Shown piece by piece: positions 9,254 through 18,717 of a DNA stretch of 64,000 nucleotides (the first letter of the stretch is position 1; each line of letters opens with the position of its first letter). The stretch lies in assembly GCF_947504145.1 (NCBI RefSeq), contig NZ_CANNGQ010000001.1:1424737-1488736 (forward strand), given 5' to 3'. The position numbers were made by a program, and so were the translations under genes. Under the pieces are notes generated by a model. It saw only the letters and a list, made by a program, of their open reading frames with translations. It was not told the origin of the DNA and made no database searches. The stretch is from an uncultured Microbulbifer sp. (GTDB lineage Bacteria; Pseudomonadota; Gammaproteobacteria; Pseudomonadales; Cellvibrionaceae).

Positions 9254-10744
9254 TTATTCCTCTTCGGGTTCGGCGATCGACAGATTGCGGGTGTAGTCCA
9301 GCATGGTTTCACGGCTGTTTACACCGCCGCCCATACCACTGGCGCTGCAGGCGCCGTAGGGGAGTCCGTAGGCGAATACGTTGTGGGCATTGACCCAACT
9401 GTTGCCGGAAACCATTTTCTTGGCGATGGCAATGGCGCGGTCGTTATTACTGGTCCAAACGCTGTTGGCCAAACCATAATCCAGGCTGTTGACCTGACGC
9501 AGTGCGTCCGCATCGTCTTTAAACGTGGTGATATAGGCCACCGGGCCGAAGATTTCTTCGCGGAAGCAGATATTTTCTTCCGAGCCCATGAGCAGTGTGG
9601 GACTGACGTAATAACCCGAGCGCGCCGCATCGGAGATATTCGTGCCGCCATATACAACTTCCGCGCCCTGCTCTTGTCCTTGCTGAATATAATTATTCAC
9701 GGTTTTCAGTTGGCGCTCACTGACCAGCGGCCCCATCTGACTATCTTCATGCATACCGGCTTTGATCAGCACCTTGTCCAGCTCGGCGTTTACCTTTTCG
9801 ATAAAGTCCGAGGCCACACTTTCGTGCACGATCCAGCGGGTCGCCGTACAACAGACCTGCCCGGTATTCAGGGTGATGGCTCCGGCAAGGCCGGCCGCTG
9901 CCGCGCTGATATTGGCATCGTCGCAAATAATGGACGCGCCCTTTCCGCCAAGCTCGAGCTTTACAGGCTTCAGGTTCGCACCGCAGGCTTCGCCGATCAG
10001 GCGGCCAACGCGGGAAGAGCCGGTAAAGGAAACAAAGCGCACTTTCGGGTGACGGGTAAACACGGTGCCCACTTCCGGACCTTCGCCGGGCAGCACATTG
10101 ATGACACCCGCAGGGAAGCCGGCTTCTTCCGCCAGTTTCGCGAGATACAGGGTAGAAAGCGGAGTGACCTCAGAGGGCTTGATCACCACGGTATTGCCTG
10201 CAGCAAGTGCCGGTGCGATACCCCACTGGCACAACGTCAGTGGGAAGTTCCAGGGGAAGATAAAGCCGACCACACCGTAAGGCAGTCGCACCATGCGCGC
10301 CTGCTTCATACCATCCAGGGCCAGCGGGGTTTCAAATTGTTCCTGCTCGCACAGATCGGCGAAATAACGCAGACACTCGATACCAAAGGGCACATCAAAA
10401 CCGCGGGCGTTTTCCACGGGTTTGCCTACATCCAGTGCTTCCAGCTGTGAAAGCTCTTCCGCATCGCGCTCACACAGATCTGCCAGCTTGCGCAGCAGTG
10501 CGGCGCGCTCGGCGGGTGTGGTTTCTTGCCAGGACTGGAATGCGGTGTGTGCGGCTTCAATCGCCTGCTCGGCGTCGGTAGCGACGGCTTCGGCAATCGT
10601 TGCTAGTGAGGACTTGTCTGCAGGATTCTCCACCGGCATGGATTTACTGCCGGACACCCAGGCACCGTTGGAATAGAAAGGAACGGGGGACTGACCGAGG
10701 AATGCCCGGACTTTCGCGCTGGTTTCAATCATCACTTTACCCAT
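9254..10744 (-). CDS. Aldehyde dehydrogenase, candidate 3,6-anhydro-L-galactose dehydrogenase
   Basis: A 496-residue NAD(P)-dependent aldehyde dehydrogenase. It shows the cofactor-site PWNFP segment, the general base in LELGGKG, the catalytic cysteine in GQVCCTATR (near residue 297) and the EEIFGPV motif. In known agar pathways (Vibrio sp. EJY3, for example) an enzyme of this superfamily oxidises 3,6-anhydro-L-galactose to the acid, and I infer that role from position, first gene of an agar-locus operon. Oxidation of another aldehyde cannot be excluded. An ATG at 10732 is an alternative start. Two operator-like motifs lie between it and the divergent GH86 gene. Confidence 0.8.
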   Translation of the reverse strand: MGKVMIETSAKVRAFLGQSPVPFYSNGAWVSGSKSMPVENPADKSSLATIAEAVATDAEQAIEAAHTAFQSWQETTPAERAALLRKLADLCERDAEELSQLEALDVGKPVENARGFDVPFGIECLRYFADLCEQEQFETPLALDGMKQARMVRLPYGVVGFIFPWNFPLTLCQWGIAPALAAGNTVVIKPSEVTPLSTLYLAKLAEEAGFPAGVINVLPGEGPEVGTVFTRHPKVRFVSFTGSSRVGRLIGEACGANLKPVKLELGGKGASIICDDANISAAAAGLAGAITLNTGQVCCTATRWIVHESVASDFIEKVNAELDKVLIKAGMHEDSQMGPLVSERQLKTVNNYIQQGQEQGAEVVYGGTNISDAARSGYYVSPTLLMGSEENICFREEIFGPVAYITTFKDDADALRQVNSLDYGLANSVWTSNNDRAIAIAKKMVSGNSWVNAHNVFAYGLPYGACSASGMGGGVNSRETMLDYTRNLSIAEPEEE

Positions 10745-10798
10745 TATTGTTGGTTATTGACTAAAGGTGGGACTGCACTAATCCAAACACTAACCCTT

Positions 10799-10816
10799 TT
10801 GTCAACAATCAACAAC
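10799..10816 (+). promoter_or_regulatory. Operator-like motif, copy B
   Basis: TTGTCAACAATCAACAAC begins 55 bases upstream of the aldehyde dehydrogenase start, within likely promoter distance of that operon. Confidence 0.6.
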
Positions 10817-10939
10817 ATAAAAGTTGGATCAGGCTCTAACCTTGCACGCACTGCTCCTCTATCTATATCGCCTGTTACAAAGCCCCATTAGGAACACTAA
10901 CTGACACAAATGGCACGATTGTTCGAACCTAGATCAATT

Positions 10940-10957
10940 TTGTCAACAATTTACCAT
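10940..10957 (+). promoter_or_regulatory. Operator-like motif, copy C
   Basis: TTGTCAACAATTTACCAT lies 66 bases before the GH86 start at 11024. With copy B it gives each divergent unit its own copy. Confidence 0.6.
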
Positions 10958-11023
10958 TTACAAGATGTTCGCTTCACCCCTAGTATTCAGGTCGATAAAA
11001 AATAAGACACTTGGAGAGAACGG

Positions 11024-13453
11024 ATGAAGCCCCATTCCCTGCCCGCCCGCTTTGCCTTACTGACACTGACCGCAGCACTGGTTGCCTGTGGTGGCGGCAG
11101 CGGCGGTTCCAACAATAACCCGCCCCCTGAAGATGGCGGAGAAACGCAGCAGGACACACGGCCGGATGCGTTTTCATTCACTGGCGTTGCCGATGCAGAA
11201 ATGGGTACGGCTTATACCTCCGGTGCGATTACGGTTTCCGGTATTAATACCGCAGCAAATATCAGTGTCAGTGGCGGTGAGTACTCGATTAATGAAGGGG
11301 CCTTCAGCAGCGACGCCGCTACTGTGGAGAATGGGGATAGCGTATCGGTTCGGGTAACCACCAGCACCGAATACAGCACCGCAGTCACCGCCTCACTCAC
11401 CATTGGCGGCATCAGCGCGGATTACACCGTAACCACCAAAGCAGAGCCGATGGATCCTGAACCGCCGGCCGAGAGTGCCGTTAAAGTCGATTTCAATCTG
11501 AATATGCGCCACACCGTGGGCGGAGAATCAGAATTTGATCGCCGCAAATTTATTACCATGCACGCGTCGAACAAGGAAAATGAGTGGTTCGACTACACCA
11601 CCGGACAGAACGCCCCCAACGAAGATCCGGACTTGATGACCAACTTCCTGGAAGGCTACGACGTCTATCTCGGGCGCGATACCGGTGACATGAAATGGCA
11701 ACTGAGCCAATTGACGGAAGATGGCGCGCGCCCAGGCTTCATTGACGTTGCTTCGGCGGCTACCAACGCCGGCGGTGTTCGCTGGACTTACACCAAAAAC
11801 GAAGATGATCGCTGGCAGCTTGCGCGGAAGCATGAGCACAGAGCCATCGATATGGTCGTGGGCGGCCAACAACACCCCTACTGGCCAAACGGCGACGACA
11901 CCGGCATGGGCTGGTCCTTCTCAACCACAGATACCGAAGTTGAACCATTCGGCACTGCGGTCGGCCACTTCATGGCCAACTATCTTTACGAGTATTTCAA
12001 CCGCGGTGAGAGCGACGAATACGGCCAACCCAAGCCGTTGTATCTGGAGGTGATGAACGAACCGCTGTACGAGCTGGTCGACTATCCGAAAGATGACAAT
12101 ACCGCGACCACACCAGAAGCCGTATTCAAGTTCCACAATGCAGTGGCCAATGAAGTCCGCGCATATCGCGACCAATGGGATTTGGCCTCCCACGACAACG
12201 TACAGATCGGTGGCTACACCGTCGCCTTCCCGGATTTTGAAAAGGATAATTTCAATCGCTGGGAAGAACGGGACAAATTGTTTATCGACATCGCCGGTGC
12301 AAACATGGATTTCCTGTCGGTACACTTCTATGACTTCCCTGCCTTCAACGGCACCCGCCAACTGCGCCGCGGTAGCAACATCGAAGCCACCTTCGACATG
12401 CTGGAACAATACAGCCTGATGGCCACCGGCGAGCGCATGCCATTTTTGGTATCCGAGATCGGTGCCACCGTGCACAGCATGATGAATGATCCCTGGTCTC
12501 CGGAGCGGGACGGCTACAAGCTGCGCGCCCTCAACGGCCTGACCATGAATATGCTGGAACGCCCAGACCAGATTCTGAAGTCCATTCCATTCGTTACCGT
12601 CAAGGCTGAATGGGGCCGCCAGTCCGAAACCATTCCCTACACCAATCGACTGATGCGCCAGAAAAAGGAAGCCAGCGGCGAGACCGGCAATGCCTGGGTT
12701 TACACGGAGTTCGTAAAATTCTATCAACTATGGTCTGACATAAAAGGCACACGTGTAGATAGCTGGGCCAGCGATCTGGACATTCAGGTAAACGCCTATG
12801 TCGATGGCAATACGGCGTTCTTGGTGCTGAACAATCTGGAGCAGGAAGATACCGCGCTGAATCTGGCAGCACTGGGGGTAGATGGAAACAGCCTGCAAAG
12901 CGCAACGATCAAAGCATTGCACTACGGCAACAATGGCAAGCCGGTGCTGGATATAAGTGACACGACAGAATTGCCGGAAGTCTACACACTGAAATCCGAA
13001 GGCACGACCATTCTTCAGCTGACCTATGCAGATGCAATTGCAATCGATGGCGATGCTACAGAAACCAAGTACTACGCCGACAAGTACAAGCAGGCTATCA
13101 GTGCCGATGCCAAACTGCAGTTCGCAATTAATGATGTAACGGTGGGCGGCAATGGCGAGGCGATACTGCGCCTGGGCGTTGGGCGCGATCACGGTAAATC
13201 CCTCACGCCAATGGTTACCATCAACGGTAATGCGGTCACAGTGCCGGAAGACTACCAGGGTTACGATCAGTACTACGACGGTAAAGGGCGCGCCCAGTAT
13301 TTCGGTGTGCTCGAAGTTCCGGTCGATCTCAGCTTCTTGAGCGAAGACAACAACATTGAAATCGCGTTTGAGGACGACGGCGGCTTCGTGAGCACCGCAA
13401 CCCTGCAAGTATTCAACACCACCGAAACCCTGGCGCGCGGTGCACGGGACTAA
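11024..13453 (+). CDS. GH86 beta-agarase/porphyranase lipoprotein
   Basis: This 809-residue enzyme begins with a lipoprotein signal (L-V-A-C, Cys22) and a Gly/Ser/Asn/Pro linker. Residues ~48-140 form a beta-sandwich-like domain. From ~153 onward the sequence is a GH86 catalytic region, with the predicted acid/base E346 in LEVMNEP and predicted nucleophile E478 in LVSEIGA, the usual clan GH-A strand 4 and 7 arrangement. GH86 enzymes are endo-acting agarases or porphyranases; I cannot choose between these from sequence. It resembles the catalytic part of the next gene, and both contain YDW/YDF segments after the DFLSVH or DFYAVH strand. GGAGAG lies just upstream of the start. The enzyme is probably held on the outer membrane. 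Confidence 0.9.
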   Translation: MKPHSLPARFALLTLTAALVACGGGSGGSNNNPPPEDGGETQQDTRPDAFSFTGVADAEMGTAYTSGAITVSGINTAANISVSGGEYSINEGAFSSDAATVENGDSVSVRVTTSTEYSTAVTASLTIGGISADYTVTTKAEPMDPEPPAESAVKVDFNLNMRHTVGGESEFDRRKFITMHASNKENEWFDYTTGQNAPNEDPDLMTNFLEGYDVYLGRDTGDMKWQLSQLTEDGARPGFIDVASAATNAGGVRWTYTKNEDDRWQLARKHEHRAIDMVVGGQQHPYWPNGDDTGMGWSFSTTDTEVEPFGTAVGHFMANYLYEYFNRGESDEYGQPKPLYLEVMNEPLYELVDYPKDDNTATTPEAVFKFHNAVANEVRAYRDQWDLASHDNVQIGGYTVAFPDFEKDNFNRWEERDKLFIDIAGANMDFLSVHFYDFPAFNGTRQLRRGSNIEATFDMLEQYSLMATGERMPFLVSEIGATVHSMMNDPWSPERDGYKLRALNGLTMNMLERPDQILKSIPFVTVKAEWGRQSETIPYTNRLMRQKKEASGETGNAWVYTEFVKFYQLWSDIKGTRVDSWASDLDIQVNAYVDGNTAFLVLNNLEQEDTALNLAALGVDGNSLQSATIKALHYGNNGKPVLDISDTTELPEVYTLKSEGTTILQLTYADAIAIDGDATETKYYADKYKQAISADAKLQFAINDVTVGGNGEAILRLGVGRDHGKSLTPMVTINGNAVTVPEDYQGYDQYYDGKGRAQYFGVLEVPVDLSFLSEDNNIEIAFEDDGGFVSTATLQVFNTTETLARGARD

Positions 13454-13511
13454 CCAACCACCGGATTTCGGCCGGTTATTTCAACAAAACCGCCAGTATT
13501 CTTCCATTTCA

Positions 13512-13546
13512 CAGGCCGGCACTCACTGCCGGCCTGCTTCTTTTAT
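13512..13546 (+). terminator. Likely terminator after the first GH86 gene
   Basis: A 10-bp GC-rich stem (13512-13521 with 13527-13536, loop CTCAC) is followed by a T-rich stretch. Confidence 0.65.
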
Positions 13547-13550
13547 TCCC

Positions 13551-13590
13551 ACTTGCTTCCCACTTGCTTCCCGTTTGCTTCCCGTTTGCC
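13551..13590. repeat. Short tandem repeat, 11-bp unit
   Basis: ACTTGCTTCCC occurs twice in tandem and is followed by the variants GTTTGCTTCCC and a truncated GTTTGCC. This non-coding array lies between the two GH86 genes. Confidence 0.7.
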
Positions 13591-13662
13591 GGCGCGTTTG
13601 TAGAGACAGTTCTCATCCCCGAAAGAATCAGGGAAAAAAGCACGACAAACCAACACCCTCAT

Positions 13663-13680
13663 ATTGTCGATTGTTAACAG
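13663..13680 (-). promoter_or_regulatory. Operator-like motif, copy D
   Basis: On the minus strand the bases read CTGTTAACAATCGACAAT. The copy lies about 210 bases upstream of the second GH86 gene. It is the only copy whose first base differs from the consensus T. Confidence 0.55.
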
Positions 13681-13888
13681 TTTATTGTTTAATAAATATG
13701 ACGGCAGACATAACGCTAACAGCGCCGCACCCCAAAACCTGCATCAACAGGATGCACTCGCGGCAACTGCAGTCGATCTGGAGCCGCCGTCCAGGCGCTT
13801 CGCCAATCCGAGGTACCGGCAAGCGCCCGAGCGGTTCAAAAAATAATAACGACACCAGATGTACCGTGTCTAAATCTCGGAGCAAGCG

Positions 13889-16800
13889 ATGAAACTCCCC
13901 TACCCCAGGCGCCCACTGGCGCTGGCACAGTCTGTGCTGGCCGCTGGTATCGCCTTCAGTACTGCCGCGACCGCTGCAGACTATCGAATTGAAGCGGAAG
14001 CCTTCAGCAGCGTGGGCGGCACCTACGCAGATGGCCAGCCTCAAAAAATCAGCACCTACTCAGTCAATGGCATTACCGCCATCAACTATGTGAACCGCGG
14101 CGACTACGCGGAGTATTCTTTACAGGTCGCGGAAGCAGGCACCTACAACCTCCAGTACCTGATCGGTACCAGTGTCGCCTCCGGCGCAGAGATCGATTTC
14201 CAGATCGGTAGCGGCAGCAGCTGGACTTCACTGGTCAAGAAAGCCGTTCCCGCCGGAAACTGGGATAATTTCCAGCCTCTGGATGCGGGTAATGTTGCGC
14301 TCCCATCGGGCACCGTGAACCTGCGCGTGGCGGGCTCCGGCAGCAACGACTGGCAGTGGAACCTGGATGCGCTGGAACTGACTCAGGTAACCACCGGTGG
14401 TGGTTCGAGCAGCTCCAGCAGTAGCGGTGGCAGCTCCAGTGGCGGTGGCAGCAGTGCGTTCACCGTGGAAGCGGAAAGCTTCACACAGGTTGGCGGCACC
14501 TACGCCGATGGCCAACCGCAGAAGATCAGCACCTACGCCGTTAACGGCGCGACGGCGATCAACTACGTCAACAAAGGTGACTACGCGGAATACACCATTT
14601 CTGTTCCGCAGGCGGGCAACTACGATCTTACCTACTTTGCCGGCACCGCCATTGACGGTGGCCGCATCGACTTCCAGCACAATAGCAGTGGTAGCTGGCA
14701 GACGCTGGCGCAAACCAGCGTGCCCAACAATGGCTGGGACAACTTCCAGACACTGACCGCTGGCAGCGTGTATTTGCCGGCTGGCACCCAGCAAATCCGT
14801 GTGTACGGTGGCGGCAGCAACGACTGGCAGTGGAACCTGGATCGCTTCGAACTGAGTTATAGCGGCGGCGGAGATTCCGGCTCCAGCGGCGGCTCCTCAT
14901 CAAGCTCCTCCAGCTCTTCGTCGAGCTCCTCTTCATCGAGTTCATCCTCAAGCTCATCTAGTAGCTCCAGTTCATCTGGCGGCAGCAGCTCAAGTTCTTC
15001 CTCCAGTTCTTCGAGCTCCTCCTCAAGCTCCGGTGGCTCAAGCTCCGGTGGCAGCAGCCCCGGTAACGGTAGCCCGGTTTCCGGCACCTTCACCCTGCAA
15101 GCAGAAAGCGCGCATACCGTGGGTGGCGACATCGGTACCTACGCCATTAACGGCGGCACCGCCGTAAACTACTTCAACAGTAGCGACTACCTGGAATACA
15201 ACCTGAGCCTGGATCAATCCGGTCTGTATCAGGCGAAGTTCTACGTGGGCACCGGCAACACCTCGGGTACCGCGGTTGGCCTGATGGCCACCGATCACGA
15301 AGGTGCGCTGGTGATTAAAAACACCACCAATGTCGTAAGCCAGGGTGACTGGGATGCGTTCTATCTGGCCAATGCGTCCAGCAGAATCAACCTGTTCGCC
15401 GGTGACACCACCATCCGCATTTACGGTGCCGGCAGTGAAGACTTCCAGTTCAATATCGACTATGCGATTTTTGAACGTGTCGGCGACGCCGATATGAACC
15501 TGGATGGTGACGGCGATGGCATCCCCGATGTCAGCGACCAGTGCCCGAGCACCGACCCCGCAGAAACCGCGAACAGCGTAGGCTGTGCACCTTCCCAGCT
15601 CGACACGGATGTTGATGGCATTACCGACAACCTCGACCAGTGCCCCACAACTGCACCGGGTGAGTTTGTAAACGCCGTAGGCTGTGCCAGTGCCGGTGGT
15701 GACGATGACGACTTTGACGGTGTACTGAACAGCGCCGACAACTGCGCCAACACCCCGTACGGTCAGAATGTCGACCCGTCTGGCTGTACCGGCTTTGCCG
15801 ACAGCGACAGTGATGGTGTCGCCAACAGTGCAGACAACTGCCCATCGACCCCCGCTGGTGAATTTGCCAACGAGTCCGGCTGCTCCGCCTCACAGGTGGG
15901 CAATAGCCACAGTGCAACCGTAACGGTGAACGCGAATATCAAACACAGTGTCAACGGTGTTTCTGATTTCGGTCGTAACCGTCACATCACTGCGCACACC
16001 ACCATCTACGAGCAGGACTGGAATGGTCATTCCGATATGCTCAACTACCTGGTCAACACCCTGGACGTAACACTGGGTCGCGACAACGGTACTGCCACCT
16101 GGAAATTCCAGGACACCAAAGAAGATCCAAGCAAAGCCAACTGGCCGGATATGGACTACATGGTGACGCGCGGTCAGGAGCTTCGTGAAAACTATGAAGC
16201 GAATCCCTTCTACAAGCGCTTCAGCGCGGAAAGCACCGAGCTGATTGCCGGTACCAACCCGCACCCGACCTACCCGACCCTGAGCTGGTACGACAACGGA
16301 AAGACCTGGCACGGCTGGCAGCCGATGGATATCGAAACCTCCGCAGCGTGGATGGGTCAATATCTGAAGCACTACTACGCCAACTCCAGCAACGGCAATG
16401 TGGGCGACCCCATGCCAAAATACTGGGAAGTGATTAACGAACCGGACATGGAAATGAAAACCGGTAAGTTCATGGTCACCAACCAGGAAGCGCTGTGGGA
16501 ATACCACAATCTGGTTGCGCAGGAAATCCGCTCCAAACTCGGTAACGAAGCGCCGATGATTGGCGGCATGACCTGGGGTCAGCACGACTTCTACCGCCGC
16601 GATGGTATCTCCCGCTTCGGCGACGACAACTACGACCAGTGGATCACTGACGACGACCCGGCAACACAGGAAGCCGCACGGGCCTTTTTCCGCGATGCCA
16701 TGAGTACTACCGTCGATGACACCCGCAGCCAAGACTGGTACCAGTGGGACGTAATGTGGAAAGGCTTTATGGATGCGGCCGGCCACAATATGGACTTCTA

Positions 16801-17986
16801 CGCCGTGCACGTGTACGACTGGCCGGGCGTTGACAGCGACAACATGTCTGTCCTGCGCCGCAACGGTCACCTGCCCGCCATGCTGGACATGCTGGAATGG
16901 TACGACGTGTATCAAAACGGTGAAGCCAACCGCAAACCAATCGTGCTCTCCGAGTACGGTGCGGTACAGGGTGGCTGGGATTACCTGGTGCACAACAATC
17001 GCTACGAATCGGAAGTAATGAAGTCCTTCAACGCGATGTTCATGCAGATCTTGGATCGTCCGGATTACGTCATCAAGTCCATGCCGTTCACGCCGACCAA
17101 GCCTCTTTGGGGTTACAAGCCCTTCGGTTGTGGTTATGACGACGTACGTACCTGTACCGCGCCTTACCACTACGCCCTGATGAAAGAGTCTCAGCTGAAC
17201 AACGACGATTGGCACTGGTCTGACTACATCCAGTTCTTCGAACTGTGGGCCGATGTAGACGGTACACGTGTAGACAGCGTATCCAGCGATGCAGACGTAC
17301 AGGTGCAGTCCTACGTGGATGGCAATGAACTGTTCGTGATCATCAACAACCTGGAAACCGTCGCCACGACCATCGACCTGAACGTCGCCGGCCTTGGTGG
17401 TGCAGCGTTGCAGAACGTTGAATTACGCAACATGCGCTACGACAGCAGCAACGACACCGTTACCGACCGTCATCACATGCAGCAAGCACCGAGCTCGCTC
17501 ACCCTTGAAGCCGATGGCACCGCGGTACTGCGCTACACCCTGGCAAACAACGTTGCCATCAACCAGTCCATGGATGAGAAGAAGTACTTCGGCAACAGCG
17601 TAAGCGGCGGCAGTGTACCGCACCGCATCGCGGTAAGCGGTGGCGCCAAGTCTCTGAGTATCAACAACGTCTCCGTACCGGCAGGCTATGCAGAAGCGCA
17701 ACTGCGCCTCACTGTAGCGCTCTACCCGGATGAAGACGACAAGCCGGACAGCAACCTGGGTATTGTGTCACTGACCGTAAATGGTGGAGTGGTAGAAACC
17801 CCAGTTGACTGGCGTGGCCGCCGGCACAACAACGCCGAACGCTTCTTCAACACTCTGGAGATCCCCGTACCGGCAGAACTGCTACAAGCCAACAACACCA
17901 TCAGTGTGGACTTCCGCCACGATGGTCAGCTAACCGTAGCAAACCTGGTGATTAAAGATTACAGCACAACGCCTGTGCGTAACTAA
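13889..17986 (+). CDS. Multimodular GH86 agarase with three CBM6 domains, polyserine linkers and TSP3 repeats
   Basis: The product has 1,365 residues. A signal peptide (cleaved near residue 29, ATA-AD) is followed by CBM6-1 (~31-170), a short Ser/Gly linker, CBM6-2 (~190-330), a long polyserine linker (~335-395), CBM6-3 (~400-545), about four Asp-rich thrombospondin type 3-like calcium repeats (~548-670, DGDGDGIPD and related) and a C-terminal GH86 domain (~680-1365). The predicted acid/base is E851 (EVINEP) and the predicted nucleophile E1022 (LSEYGA). Unlike the preceding GH86 it has no lipobox, so it is probably released. CBM6-1 and CBM6-2 are near-duplicates of each other and of the second CBM6 of the GH16. 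The start has GGAG 7 bases upstream. A strong terminator follows. Confidence 0.93.
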   Translation: MKLPYPRRPLALAQSVLAAGIAFSTAATAADYRIEAEAFSSVGGTYADGQPQKISTYSVNGITAINYVNRGDYAEYSLQVAEAGTYNLQYLIGTSVASGAEIDFQIGSGSSWTSLVKKAVPAGNWDNFQPLDAGNVALPSGTVNLRVAGSGSNDWQWNLDALELTQVTTGGGSSSSSSSGGSSSGGGSSAFTVEAESFTQVGGTYADGQPQKISTYAVNGATAINYVNKGDYAEYTISVPQAGNYDLTYFAGTAIDGGRIDFQHNSSGSWQTLAQTSVPNNGWDNFQTLTAGSVYLPAGTQQIRVYGGGSNDWQWNLDRFELSYSGGGDSGSSGGSSSSSSSSSSSSSSSSSSSSSSSSSSSSGGSSSSSSSSSSSSSSSSGGSSSGGSSPGNGSPVSGTFTLQAESAHTVGGDIGTYAINGGTAVNYFNSSDYLEYNLSLDQSGLYQAKFYVGTGNTSGTAVGLMATDHEGALVIKNTTNVVSQGDWDAFYLANASSRINLFAGDTTIRIYGAGSEDFQFNIDYAIFERVGDADMNLDGDGDGIPDVSDQCPSTDPAETANSVGCAPSQLDTDVDGITDNLDQCPTTAPGEFVNAVGCASAGGDDDDFDGVLNSADNCANTPYGQNVDPSGCTGFADSDSDGVANSADNCPSTPAGEFANESGCSASQVGNSHSATVTVNANIKHSVNGVSDFGRNRHITAHTTIYEQDWNGHSDMLNYLVNTLDVTLGRDNGTATWKFQDTKEDPSKANWPDMDYMVTRGQELRENYEANPFYKRFSAESTELIAGTNPHPTYPTLSWYDNGKTWHGWQPMDIETSAAWMGQYLKHYYANSSNGNVGDPMPKYWEVINEPDMEMKTGKFMVTNQEALWEYHNLVAQEIRSKLGNEAPMIGGMTWGQHDFYRRDGISRFGDDNYDQWITDDDPATQEAARAFFRDAMSTTVDDTRSQDWYQWDVMWKGFMDAAGHNMDFYAVHVYDWPGVDSDNMSVLRRNGHLPAMLDMLEWYDVYQNGEANRKPIVLSEYGAVQGGWDYLVHNNRYESEVMKSFNAMFMQILDRPDYVIKSMPFTPTKPLWGYKPFGCGYDDVRTCTAPYHYALMKESQLNNDDWHWSDYIQFFELWADVDGTRVDSVSSDADVQVQSYVDGNELFVIINNLETVATTIDLNVAGLGGAALQNVELRNMRYDSSNDTVTDRHHMQQAPSSLTLEADGTAVLRYTLANNVAINQSMDEKKYFGNSVSGGSVPHRIAVSGGAKSLSINNVSVPAGYAEAQLRLTVALYPDEDDKPDSNLGIVSLTVNGGVVETPVDWRGRRHNNAERFFNTLEIPVPAELLQANNTISVDFRHDGQLTVANLVIKDYSTTPVRN

Positions 17987-18014
17987 GTCAACTTACTGAC
18001 TTATAATCCCAAAC

Positions 18015-18050
18015 GAAAAACCCCGCCCTGGTTACAGGGCGGGGTTTTTT
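18015..18050 (+). terminator. Terminator of the multimodular GH86 gene
   Basis: CCCCGCCCTG and CAGGGCGGGG form a perfect stem, preceded by As and followed by six Ts, about 30 bases after the stop. Confidence 0.92.
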
Positions 18051-18105
18051 AGTATTCAAGTCAAGGGATTTGTCCGAAGGTTGATTGAGCGCTATTCGCA
18101 ATGCG

Positions 18106-18246
18106 TTATTTGACGCTCTTCCCCAGTTTCCCGAGCTCCGCAAGAGCGACACGATGATCTGTATGATTTAGTGCACAGCGATTGAAGAAATCCTGAAAGC
18201 GCTCCAGATATTGTCGATTCCCCAGCACCAAAATAATACTCGGCAT
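18106..18246 (-). CDS. Possible small ORF or gene remnant (46 codons)
   Basis: The frame from the ATG at 18246 to the TAA at 18106-18108 gives MPSIILVLGNRQYLERF and so on, ending LGKLGKSVK. Its composition looks protein-like, but there is no clear ribosome binding site and I do not recognise it. It lies in a 730-base stretch between two strong terminators that holds little else, so it may be the tail of a lost gene. Confidence 0.25.
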   Translation of the reverse strand: MPSIILVLGNRQYLERFQDFFNRCALNHTDHRVALAELGKLGKSVK

Positions 18247-18330
18247 AAACGTAGGAGATCGCACGAAAGAAAAGTCTACCCTAAAGGTCCATGCCTAAAG
18301 TTCGATTATTAATGAGCACAGTCGAACTGT

Positions 18331-18513
18331 TTATACCAAGGCGAGAAGGCGCAGGAATGCAGGGCCTGATTCTAGCTTTCTAAACACAGTATTAGACGTT
18401 TTAGGGACGCAAACTGTCACATAACCTTCCATATCGACTAGCAGAGCTTTACCTCTGACTGAGTTGACCAAGACACCGTAGTCTTTGTACAAATAACGGG
18501 CTTTGACCATCAC
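18331..18513 (-). CDS. Possible small protein or remnant (60 codons)
   Basis: GTG/ATG start codons sit 7-10 bases after AAGGA, and the frame encodes MVKARYLYKDYG through LRLLALV. The same frame stays open about 85 bases further upstream, to a TGA, without another good start, which fits a 5'-truncated gene. It is not recognised. The local DNA is less GC-rich than its neighbours. The rest of 18051-18656 shows nothing else I can name. Confidence 0.25.
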   Translation of the reverse strand: MMVKARYLYKDYGVLVNSVRGKALLVDMEGYVTVCVPKTSNTVFRKLESGPAFLRLLALV

Positions 18514-18656
18514 TGTGTCCTTACCAACCTCGACCGTATCCCATGCGATGTCTGCTCGCCTGTCCGATAGTGAACCTTCAACACGAAGTCATCCGGCTGC
18601 CACCACGCACATTGGAACTGTACCAGCAGTGAAATAACGCCCCATAATTGGCGCAC

Positions 18657-18688
18657 ATAAAAAAGCCGCGTCTGTTTCCAGACGCGGC
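18657..18688 (-). terminator. Terminator of the first TonB-receptor gene
   Basis: On the minus strand a 10-bp perfect stem (GCCGCGTCTG at 18665-18674 with 18679-18688, four-base loop) is followed by six Ts, 30 bases after the receptor stop. Confidence 0.9.
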
Positions 18689-18717
18689 AAGCAATGACAA
18701 TCTATTGAAGAGAGGAC

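Noticed and set aside
9188..10450. Plus-strand frame of 420 codons
   Set aside because: Antisense to the aldehyde dehydrogenase, with no recognisable domain.
14881..15055. Repeat-rich DNA resembling an array
   Set aside because: These are serine codons of a polyserine linker inside the GH86 gene, with no spacers, so not CRISPR.
15890..17215. Minus-strand frame of 441 codons
   Set aside because: Antisense to the GH86 catalytic domain; a shadow of its codon bias.
18015..18688. Possible attachment site from the paired terminators
   Set aside because: The two stems are unrelated in sequence, and both fit simple rho-independent terminators.
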